Shown here piece by piece: positions 55,279-64,000 of a stretch of DNA of 64,000 nt; within the stretch, counting starts at the first letter, position 1; the number at the start of each line of letters is the position of its first letter. The DNA lies in NCBI GenBank assembly GCA_023105745.1, contig JALGQZ010000014.1, positions 9,853,888 to 9,917,887 on the forward strand, read 5' to 3'. The DNA is from Austropuccinia psidii. Its lineage: Eukaryota > Basidiomycota > Pucciniomycetes > Pucciniales > Sphaerophragmiaceae. Under the pieces are notes generated by a model. It saw only the letters and a list, made by a program, of their open reading frames with translations. It did not search any database and was not told the DNA's origin. Both the position numbers and the translations under genes were made by a program.

Positions 55279-56892
55279 GTTTTGGATTTGCAAGTATCCA
55301 ATAAAGGTCGTCCACCTGTATTAGAGAACTTTCAACCTTATTTAAACTTTAATATTAGACTGTTATCCAACCTTAAATTTTAGACTAGTTATATACCAAT
55401 TTGGACAGGAATTTAAAGCTTCCAATGGCAAATCCCAATATGCAAGCTTTAAATCAGGGTTTTAAGAACTTTAAAAGCTTAATCTAGATTTAAAAACTTG
55501 AATGAGCTTAAAAATTTCAAGTTAAAAGTATTTAAACCTTCCCAAAAGGTTAAGGTTTTGTGTGTGTTTCTATTTTAAATGGAAAAATAGCAATCACTTC
55601 AAGAATTCATTAAAAATACAATTCTTGATTTATTTACTTGAATATCTCAAACAGCTTACAAATTAATGTTTTCTCTGCACACATCAAATTTTAAGTATCT
55701 TTTTCAAACAGGTTTGATTGTTAATTATCCTTTAAATTAACAATTTTAATTATTCTTGAGCAAAATTAAGATTTCTTTAAAAATTAATGAAAAATTCAAT
55801 TTAAGGGATTTTTTCTTGAAGCTTCATTTTTAAATTGTTCATGTAATGAAATCTAATAAAAATAAACTTATTCTATATTAAAGCTTCAAAGAATTCATCA
55901 AAAGGAGGATTAAAGCTACTTGGAACCTAAAAATAACACTGGTAACTTCAAATTGGATTGAAAATAAGCTACCTTAAGTTAAGAACCTTCTTTTTAAGCA
56001 TTTTTTTTTAATTTCTGACCTGGGCACACCTTCTATATCCATTATGACTCATGAGAGATGCTCTTCAGGCATAAAAGGAGCCTACAAATCACTGTTTCTT
56101 CCCATAACCAATCATCATTCCAATCAATTGGACGTTTTAAACAAGTAATATTTTATTAATTATAAAACATCATTGTTAAAGTAATTTCTTAATTATTTGA
56201 TTCTTCATTAATCTTAAATCAAAGAATTTGAATCATATAAATAAGACTATTTTTGTGATAACCAATAATACCTTTTTATTATATAAAACTATAGTCTTAA
56301 ATATCTTGTAAATCCACAAATTTGTCTTAAAAAATTTCAAGTCTTATTTTATTGTAACAACATTGTTTTTATATTTTAAAATATTGATTTTTGGCCTGTT
56401 TTTGAATTATGAATATTATTTAATACAATAACTGTTTTTGTTTTACTTGTATTAAATAAAAATTATAAATAAGTCTTCTCTCAGATTCTGTATCGTTTTT
56501 TATATAGAATTTTTCTATAAGATTTATCTCTGCACAGTGTGTGTGATAATTTCTTTCATAGATAGTATTTATATATTATTTATGAGTTGATAAATATTAT
56601 TATTTGACATGTGTAATTGTATCATTAACAGCTCTACACTTCTTATTGTTATAATTGTCAGTGACTATAACAATAATAGAATAATTATAATTTCTTATAA
56701 TTATCAAGATTTTTTTTATTATTCAACTATTTAATAATAATTAAACTTCTTTCTTGTATATATAATTCTTTTTAATAATTAGATTAAATTTTTGGCTATA
56801 ATACTTCATTATATTATATTTTCTACTGAGGAAAGTCATATAAATTTTGATATTTGCTACTATTATCATAAGCTTCATAGAAAAACCTTACA
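55279..56892 (+). repeat. Old LTR, right part
   Basis: Continues the LTR begun at 42688: GTTTTGGATTTGCAAGTATC follows where the left part stopped at CCCAATGTTCT. It contains CATAAAAGGAG (56069), a donor-like AACAA|GTAATA (56145) and the terminal box ending AAAAACCTTACA at 56892. It is more diverged from the inserted element's LTRs than those are from each other. Confidence 0.75.
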
Positions 56893-58005
56893 GGAGATAA
56901 GAAAATTTGGTGAAATAGAGCCCCTCTATTTATACTTTTTGGAAGCCCAGGGGGGCCTCCATGGCAGCAGTCTTTTTTAACTTCAATTCCTCCTGATTCC
57001 ATCATGCAACTTTGTTTTTTGTGAGGAGTTTTCTTGCATGGGTAAGGTGATAATTTTCCTTCTTCCCAGCCTCCATTTATCACATGACTCTTTTTTTGGT
57101 TAGCTGGTCATGACATGATCTTCTTGGTGTTTCCTTGCATGCATGAGGTGATTTCATTTTTTATGGTGATTTTTTGTTTGCACAGCCTTTTGTCTGTCAA
57201 ATGATATGCTATTTTTGGGGGAATTATAACATGATTAATTTGACTTTTCCTTGCATATTCCATTTTTTTAGGCTGGTAGAAATGACTGTGTAATTTATAT
57301 AGGTGTCATAGCTGTGTTTTTTCTTTTTTCAATTTCAAGTGAGGTCAGGTGATGATTTCTCACACTGATTAATTTACTGTTGTTCATTAGATGATGTGAT
57401 TTTTTTTTAAGTTTGATCCATAATGTGCACAATTTTGTGGTTGAGATTTGAATAAGGATGTGTACTACATGCAGCCTGTTGTAACTGGTTTTGACTTGCA
57501 TGAGGTGATAAGTGGTGTCCAGAACTTGGATGCTGTTTTAAGGTTTCAAGTTAGGTTACTGTAGATATAAAAGGGGTTCTGCCTTTGGCTGTGCTGAAGA
57601 TTAAAATCAGAAATTCCAGTGATTTAAAAATTTAATCATGCGACTCTCCTTTTTCTGAATGCAAGTTGGATGTGTAATTCATGCAGGTGTCATTTTCTTT
57701 TATAAGTCCTGGGGTTATAGGATGGGTGTGTAATTTACAGGGTGGTACCTCTCTTGCTGTAACTAGTTTGATATATGTAGCTTGATCTTCACATATGCAT
57801 AATTAAATTGAATAATTTATTTTAACGCATAGACTTCCTTTTGGGTGCCTGTGTCATGGGTTTATGAATAAACTGAAACTTCTTAATGTAAAGCTAACAT
57901 TTTGGTGTTAAAATAGAAAGCAAGTCTTCCTGTGGGGGAATTTCACTGTTGTTTCAGGGTAGTATGAGCCTGAGCCTTGTGAATAAAATGGTATGGAATA
58001 CCACA
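56893..58005 (-). repeat. 3' LTR of a decayed minus-strand Gypsy element, interrupted
   Basis: On the minus strand it starts TGTGGTATTCCATACC at 58005, directly after a purine tract. It carries degenerate internal repeats (CTTGCATGNNGAGGTGAT-like at about 57033, 57132 and 57493; GTGTAATTNANNNAGGTG-like at 57288, 57671 and 57727). A TATA box TATAAATA lies at 56934-56927. It is cut 35 bp later by the old LTR; the rest should lie left of 42688. Confidence 0.55.
56927..56934 (-). promoter_or_regulatory. LTR TATA box (minus strand)
   Basis: TATAAATA in AAGTATAAATAGAGGGGCTC on the minus strand. Confidence 0.55.
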
Positions 58006-58018
58006 TCCCCCTCTCCAT
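58006..58018 (-). other. Polypurine tract
   Basis: ATGGAGAGGGGGA on the minus strand, immediately before the LTR start TGTGGTATT. Confidence 0.65.
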
Positions 58019-58199
58019 TTCATTATATCCCCTCAATTTCAGGTGGGAGCTCCTTATTCTTCATCTGATTTTGTGGTATCCTCCAATACCTCTTCCTCAT
58101 TTATTGATTAATTTTATTCACTTTTTTTCTTCTGTGTCTTCTTTTGTGCCTATCAAATCACCTCTTAGCTAAAGCGTCTTGACTTGAGATGCAGAAAAT

Positions 58200-59470
58200 C
58201 TTCTTTAAGATTTTGTTACATCAAGCTCCTCCAGTTCATACGGTCCATTGTTGACTTGTCTGATTACTCTGTATGGTCCACTCCATTTGTTTTTGAACAG
58301 TAGTTCCCAATTGGTTTCTATTGTTTTTTTTTCAACCAAGAACAAATCTCCTGTATTAAGCAGTGACCTTAGCTGGTGTGCCATTCTGCTATCCCAATAT
58401 TTGATAGATTCCTCACTGGATTTTTGGAGATTCTCTGCTGCTTTCCTTCTAGCTTCTTATTTCCATTCTAATTTTTTATCTCTGGATTCCACTAGCTCTT
58501 CAGTTGTGGATATGTTCTGCCATTCTACTGCTAAAAATGTCTTTTTTTCAATTTCAATTGGTAATACTTGTAATTTTCCAAATTGGAGTTCAAATGATGA
58601 GGCACCCGCTGTTTTTTGGTGAAACTCTGTCATCCAAAGTAAAAAGGGGTGGATTTTTTTGATTTTGCACCCTTTTCTCCACACATATTGACTTGTGCAT
58701 ATTTTAGTTGTTTATGGCATCTTTCAACCCTTCCTTGAGACTCTGGGTAATAGGGTGTTGTGATTCTGATCCTTTATCCTGCTTCCTTAACTGCATCCTG
58801 AAATTCTTCTCCAAACTCTGGCCCTCCATTAACAGTAACTTCCTTTGGCAAGCCATATCTGCATATCAATTATGAGGTGAACCATTCTGCAACTTCTTTT
58901 GCTGTTGATTTTATCAGTCCAAATATTTCTGGCAATTCAGAAAAATCATCTCTTCCCACAACCATGTACTTCCATATTACATATTTGATATGGACTGAAT
59001 TCATTATTACGCGTTCAAAGAGCTTTGATGTTTCCATAGACTTTCTTTCCCTGTTCCCTTTGTAAGCTTTGACTCCTTTTTTGGCAGGTCAGACATTATT
59101 GAACCGATTTCTTGATTGATTTCTTGATTCCTTCCTACCAAAATCTTTCCTTAATCCATCTGTAGGTTTTATTTTCTACCCTGTGTCCCTGTCTTCATGA
59201 AGTTATTTAAAAATATATTTTTTAGCTTCTTGAATTGAGATTACCAATTTGGCATTTGGGTTACTTCTTATTTTGGCTGGCCATCTTCCAAGAAAAAGTT
59301 TGGTGACCTGCTTTATATCTTTCTAAATTCTTTGTCCTTACTTAATTCTAGTATCTTCATTGTGCTTAAGTATTGTTGCATCCTCTGACAAAATAATTTC
59401 TGTTTTTTTGGCACTTGTATTGCTGAAAGATTGAGTTAATTTACACTATTATCCCTAAATCCAGGGTGTG
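58200..59470 (-). pseudogene. Gypsy pol remnant: integrase
   Basis: Minus-strand fragments in several frames: TVNGGPEFGEEFQDAVKEAG (second catalytic Asp region), RIRITTPYYPESQGRVER (catalytic Glu region), FHQKTAGASSFELQFGKLQV (58457-58684), then VIRQVNNGPYELEELDVTKS, a GPY/F module ending near 58205. Stops and frameshifts are frequent. The sequence type (NGGPEF, PYYPESQGRVE) differs from the elements at 18655 and 44339, so this is a different Gypsy lineage. Confidence 0.75.
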
Positions 59471-60950
59471 TCTTGATCTGATTTTCTTCTTTATCAAATT
59501 TGGGTGCAGCATCATCTTCTTCTGAGTTTTTTGGTAATCTGGATAGCCCATCTGGCATAATGAAAGCTCTACCTGGTTTGTGGACCAAATCAAAGGAAAA
59601 AAGTTGAATTCAAGCCACCCTTCTCATCATGGGAAAATGGGGTAAACAAGGAGTGTTGATAATTTCAATTAATGTCTTGAAAGCAACCTGTAATTAAAAA
59701 CTTTTTCCCCAAACTTTTTTGAAGCTTCTTAAGAGTTCTTCCAACTCCAAAAATTTCTAATTTTGGCTGAAAGCATTTTGATTCTAATCTTCAAAGTTTT
59801 ATTGACTCATATAATACTAACCTTTCTTTTTCTTCTTGAGTGAGTTTTTCTCCCACAGCAATGTAGCTTGAGTCCACAGCTAATTTTATCTTTCCCACTC
59901 CTTCATCATAATCTAATTTTTTGAGAGTGAGGTCTTCTTGATGAATTTTCCTGAGTTTATTCAAGGATTATTTCCATTTTTTATCCCAATTTCACTCAGT
60001 ATCCTGACTTGTTAGCCCTCTGTGTTGTGATTCCACTTGCAAGAAATTCTCAAAAAAAACCTCACATGGGCACAAAGTCAAAGGAATCCTCTTATTTTCT
60101 TTTTGTTGAAAGGTGTTGGCAAATTTTTAATTTTTTTTTATCTTGTTTTTTGAGATTATTATTCCTTTTCATGATAAAAAAACTCCCTACTATGTTCAAA
60201 GCTGGAATGCAGCATGAAAATTTTGATCCTCAGATGGTGAGTCCTGATTCTTCAACCCTGAATAAAATTCTTTCTGAGGTTATGGAATATTCCCATAGGA
60301 ATTTTCTCATAGAGGGTTTTTCTTGTAGTGTTTCTTGGCTGTAAAGTTATCTTTTCCCTTTAATTCCTCTATCATCAATAGAAATTCCTACAATTTCTGG
60401 TGTTGCTTTTTGTAGTATCCAGGTCATTTGGGCTTGGTATATTGCTACTGAGTTAGTAGCTCCATGGGGTAATCATTTGAGTTTCACCCTTCAAAGAGGT
60501 GCTTTAAAAGTGGTAAGTGGTATTGTAGTTACATCTAATTCTCTTTCCTCATATACTTCCATAATGTCATCTAGTCCATAGCATGCTATTACCGCAAATT
60601 CATCTAAGAATCCTTCAATGTGAGGTGGTAACCCAGCATCCTTGCTGGTTATTTTGCTGAGCTCTTGAAGGTCATGGAAGATTCTGAGTTTCCCATTTGA
60701 TTTCTTCACAAAAAATATTGGGCTTGTGTATCTTGATTTAGATTTCTCAGAGTCCAGTCCTGATTGTCTCTCTAATTGGTTCAGTAAACTGAGGTAAAAT
60801 TGATGTTGGTATGGGAATTAGTTTCTTCTTCCATGGTTCACAGGGTATCACTCATATCTTGTAAAGTTTTCCATATGAGTTCTGGAGTAATATTCTTTCT
60901 TCTTCACAGAAGGCTATTGCTTTTTCCCTTAAGGTAATTAAATATTTTGC
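59471..60950 (-). pseudogene. Gypsy pol remnant: reverse transcriptase and RNase H
   Basis: 60491-60709 reads KKSNGKLRIFHDLQELSKIT, DAGLPPHIEGFLDEFAVIAC, YGLDDIMEVYEERELDV and LTTFKAPL, the reverse transcriptase region with the first catalytic Asp (DDIM). Around 59560 FIMPDGLSRLPKNSEEDDAA marks the end of RNase H. Between them the frames are broken by many stops. Inactive. Confidence 0.75.
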
Positions 60951-61960
60951 ATAACTTTATTTCTTCATTTTATAGCCATCCTGGTGGGCCAAAATTGACT
61001 TCTTGCAGTCTCTTATGGGTGACCTTGAAGATTTGTTGAAATATAAGCTGGTTTGGTGACAAGGGTGTTGCATAAGGATCTCTTGGAAAAGGTGGTATTT
61101 CCAAAGGTGTGTTGAGGCCTTGAGGAATCGGCTCTTCACTGGTTTCATCTTCTTCAAGACTGATTTATATTTGGCTGCTAAAACTTAGTGATCCATATTC
61201 AATTAAGTTTTTCAATTCTTTCAAAGAATTTGCTAGTGTCCTGAAATATTGATGTCTCCACAATTCTTCTTTATCCAATCAAAAATTTATTTTAAGGTCA
61301 TACAGGACCTACAACAAAGTGTTTAACCCTTTTATATTAGGTATAAAGGTCCTTCAGTTTAATTCATGTAAGGACCTCCTGGCTGGGTCCAAGGGCTTAT
61401 CTTGATTATTGAATTCTTTTGGAGCTTTATTTTGGATTCCACTTCACTTTTCTTATTCTTCAAACTTCATGATTACAATTTTATTCTAGATTCTTATAGT
61501 TGATTTATTTCTTGATGAGGAATTTTCTTGTCTTGATTGATGGCTTGAGACTTCAGTTTGTTCATTGTGACCAATTTGATAATGATAAAAATCTTCAAAA
61601 CCCCTGGCTAATGTCACACAAGGGAGAATTTTATTGTCATGTTACAGACAAAAATGTTGCTTCAGCACTTCTACTGACTAGGAAAATCCCCTCCCGCTTC
61701 TTGACTGTTTTTCTTTATTATATTCCCTGCCAAAGTCTATAGGGGAAGCAGTTTAGTGTCATGCTGAGGACCTCTTGAGTCTTGAAGATTCTTGAGAATA
61801 CCAAAGGCAACTTGAGTTGAGTTTTTTACATTATCTTGTTGGTCCATTATTTTTAGTGAGCCCTGAGTCTATAATTAATGCAGTTGAGTCATCCATCAGC
61901 CCAGAAATATTTACCAGTGAGTCTTGAAGTAAAAATCAGGTCAGTCTAGAATGAAAGGAA
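60951..61960 (-). pseudogene. Gypsy protease and protease-RT linker remnant
   Basis: Near 61880 the minus strand reads NISGLMDDSTALIIDSGLTK, an aspartic protease active site (DSG). Near 61100 it reads EEPIPQGLNTPLEIPPF and DPYATPLSPNQLIFQ, then VNFGPPGWL, the linker that precedes reverse transcriptase in this lineage. Broken frames throughout. Confidence 0.65.
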
Positions 61961-63480
61961 TGACCAAGTTCTTTTGTTGTCAGAAAGTCAATCCAAAGGA
62001 ATCCCTTATTTTCTTCATATTTCAGTATTCGGAATAATTTTTTGTTGATAAATCTTGCTCAAATTTTATTGATATTTCTTAAAAATCCTTTATGTAATTC
62101 ATTTATTTTTTATTACTAAATTGTCCCTGTTATGAAAAATAAAAAGGTGAAACATGATAATATAAGATGATTTCAAATTGGGTTTTTTTAAATTAATTTT
62201 TCTACTAATAATAATAATATTCTTTGAGTAGAAGTTTCCCCTCTCCTTTTGAAAATCTTGAGTCAGTTTTCAAAATTTGAAGAGGATATAACCTCATTTC
62301 CCCAATTTCAGGGTGAGTCTATTAGAAGGTAGTCATAAGTGTATTTACACATTTGACTATTACTGCGACATGCTAAGATATGATAAAAACAGATTTTATA
62401 GGAGTTTTAAGGGCTTAACTAGAGAATATAGTAGTGGTGAGTGCTACTGAAATCCCAGGATGCCCTGGTTATCAGTTGATTAACACTATTAAAGCAGTCA
62501 GATACTATGACCAGAGAGCCATTTTTAAAATTTATGCTACATGGGAATGTAATAGAAGGATGGAGATTTCTATTTTGGGCAAGAAAGGTCCCTTTTTATC
62601 CTTAAAATGGGAGAAAAGATCCTCTAGACAAGTATGCATAGAGGAAGTAAAAATTTTCAATTTTAAGGACTGGATTGTGGTCTTAACAAGGCCTGTATAG
62701 CCTTTATTGGGATCAGATGTGGCTTTGAAACCACATTTGGGCATGTTTCACCAATAGAAGGTGAAAATTTTCATCTGGGGACCACACAGCCCTCTTCTGA
62801 TGTGTATGACACATACAATTCTGTACCAAACCTGTATGGAACCCCTGTGTTGAAAAAATATTATCCATGAAGGATTAACAGGCTCCTTCATCTAATTTAC
62901 ACCTTTTATTCAAAGATATGGGGAAAAGGTGTATTGGACAAACTGTGGGATTTTAACCTTAAAATTGCTATAAATTTGTCAATTTTCAAGATATTGAGCT
63001 CACCTTTGGCTCTTTGTGTAGCCTTAGATGCTTCCCACACAATCTGACTTCATTTGATTTGAGTAGCATTCAATATGGCAAAGTTAGACCATGTTTAATT
63101 CCCATTATAAAAATATGGATTTTTCTCAAATACTGTATGAAACCTATTTTCTCCATAAATTTTGTTCTAGCTGATTTATGTGGAGATGGATGGCACCATC
63201 AGATATACCTTAGTTTTCTCTTTCTGAATTGACCCCACTTTAGGTATCTCACACTAAAACTGTAGAAGCTAGATGTGAGGTAAATATTTTATTCACCCTG
63301 ATTTGGCTTTAATTGGGCCATACCTTCTGTAGCTCAGATTAGCTAGTACCATTGGATAGCCCTTACTGATAGATTCAACTGTACCACCCACTTTATGCTG
63401 TTTAGCCTCTTTCTCTAGATTTTAGATGAGAGGTGAAAATTAAGGCTTATGCTCAGCAATTTCTTTGATCCTGAATAACT
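61961..63480. other. Unresolved stretch between two minus-strand Gypsy elements
   Basis: It should contain the gag and 5' LTR of the 58200-61960 element and the rest of the LTR that starts at 63665, but no boundary or Gag motif could be recognised. Open frames such as 62434-62700 have no ATG start and no recognisable motif. Confidence 0.4.
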
Positions 63481-63665
63481 TTGTTATTCTTTGTCCTATG
63501 TTTATCGGACTTGCATATTTGAAAAGAGGTGAGCTTCCCCTTTCTTTTTATACCTTTTGAGCTGGTTTTTCTAAGCTCCATTTTCTAGTGGTATTTCACT
63601 CTACTGTTGGTTTATAGTATTCTGGCTATCATGCTTGTACTCTTGTTTCAAGTTCCAGGCTGAGA
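63481..63665 (-). repeat. Start of a 3' LTR of another Gypsy element (minus strand)
   Basis: On the minus strand CTAGAGGGAGGGCA (purine tract, 63666-63679) is followed by TCTCAGCCTGG, probably a mutated TGTCAGCC terminus. A TATA box TATAAAAAG lies at 63552-63544. The far end of the LTR was not found. Confidence 0.45.
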
Positions 63666-63689
63666 TGCCCTCCCTCTAGAAAAGGCTCA

Positions 63690-64000
63690 TCATTGATGAG
63701 ACTGTTCAGCCCTCCTAGAGGCTCTGAATATTTTCAGGTGAATGTCACCATCTGGTATGGCATCTTCTGCCAACCAATTGTCTTTATCAGCTGTTAAGTT
63801 CTTAAATCTGACTAAATATTTTCTATGGTCTTTACCCTTGAGTCAGACCTTCCTGGCCTTCATGATATTTTTCACTTGGCCAGGGGAGTCCCCTAGTTCC
63901 ACTTTGTCATGCAAAGTTTAGTTCTTGTTTTTATAAGGGAGCTTATTCTCTCCTATTTGGTGTTAAGATCTGAATAAACTCACTGGGAAAACTGGGTGTT
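63690..64000 (-). pseudogene. Gypsy pol C-terminus: chromodomain (cut by window edge)
   Basis: The minus strand begins HPVFPVSL, the link after the GPY/F module. It then reads VKNIMKARKV, a stop (TGA for Arg), GKDHRKYLVRFKNLTADKD and NWLAEDAIPDGDIHLKIF, a chromodomain, ending RASRRAEQSHQ at the stop 63692-63690. A further stop lies near the start. It belongs to a third chromovirus whose body lies beyond the window. Confidence 0.75.

Noticed and set aside
57550..57570. TATAAAAGG on the plus strand inside the minus-strand LTR
   Set aside because: It faces against the element, and the minus-strand TATA box at 56927 fits the LTR better. Kept only as a possible antisense promoter.
58248..60344. 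Plus-strand frames at 58248-58622, 58877-59065 and 60009-60344
   Set aside because: They are antisense to the integrase and RNase H remnants on the minus strand.
62434..62700. 88-codon plus-strand frame
   Set aside because: Starts at GTG, with no ATG and no recognisable domain; the region lies between decayed transposons.

Overview
The window is about 64 kb of AT-rich (roughly 30% GC by eye) eukaryotic repeat DNA with no recognisable host gene. It holds no tRNA, rRNA or CRISPR array. Nearly every readable stretch is an LTR retrotransposon in some state of decay. Two Ty1/Copia elements, two Ty3/Gypsy elements with LTRs near 2 kb, parts of three more Gypsy elements, and several solo or relic LTRs can be identified. 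The Gypsy proteins resemble, from memory, polyproteins annotated in rust fungi (Pucciniales), most closely Austropuccinia psidii. The assignment to a rust fungus is inference; no search was run.

Layout from left to right. 1-2341 is the 3' end of a Gypsy-type element (polypurine tract plus a 779-bp LTR). 2342-5633 holds two diverged LTRs. 5634-11394 is AT-rich DNA without readable genes. 11400-17147 is a decayed Copia element on the minus strand with an ATCTT target duplication. 18655-30623 is a decayed Gypsy element on the minus strand (CATTT duplication), whose 5' LTR carries a younger solo LTR (28191-30161, TTAAG duplication). 31455-32837 is an ancient LTR of the same family. 33078-38030 is an intact Copia element with apparently identical LTRs, an AGGAA duplication and one 1344-codon gene; it is the youngest feature. 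40102-41826 is a minus-strand LTR. 42688-56892 is an old LTR containing a 1.1-kb minisatellite and split by a full-length Gypsy element (44339-55278). 56893-61960 is a decayed minus-strand Gypsy element, and 63690-64000 is the chromodomain end of another.

How the genes work together. In each element the LTR supplies the promoter, Gag packages the RNA, and protease, reverse transcriptase, RNase H and integrase make and insert the DNA. Only the Copia element at 33078 looks competent. In the other three well-preserved elements the second Asp of the reverse transcriptase active site is replaced.

The most interesting observation is in the two large Gypsy elements. Both carry a second reading frame (+1) overlapping the start of gag. 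It is similar at protein level between the two copies and appears to be reached by splicing. A short intron (62 and 65 bp, same phase) would remove the gag start codon, so that the first ATG of exon 3 lies in the +1 frame. The LTRs also conserve a splice donor about 60-75 bp downstream of the TATA box. Together this suggests a retrovirus-like switch between gag-pol RNA and a spliced RNA for an accessory protein.
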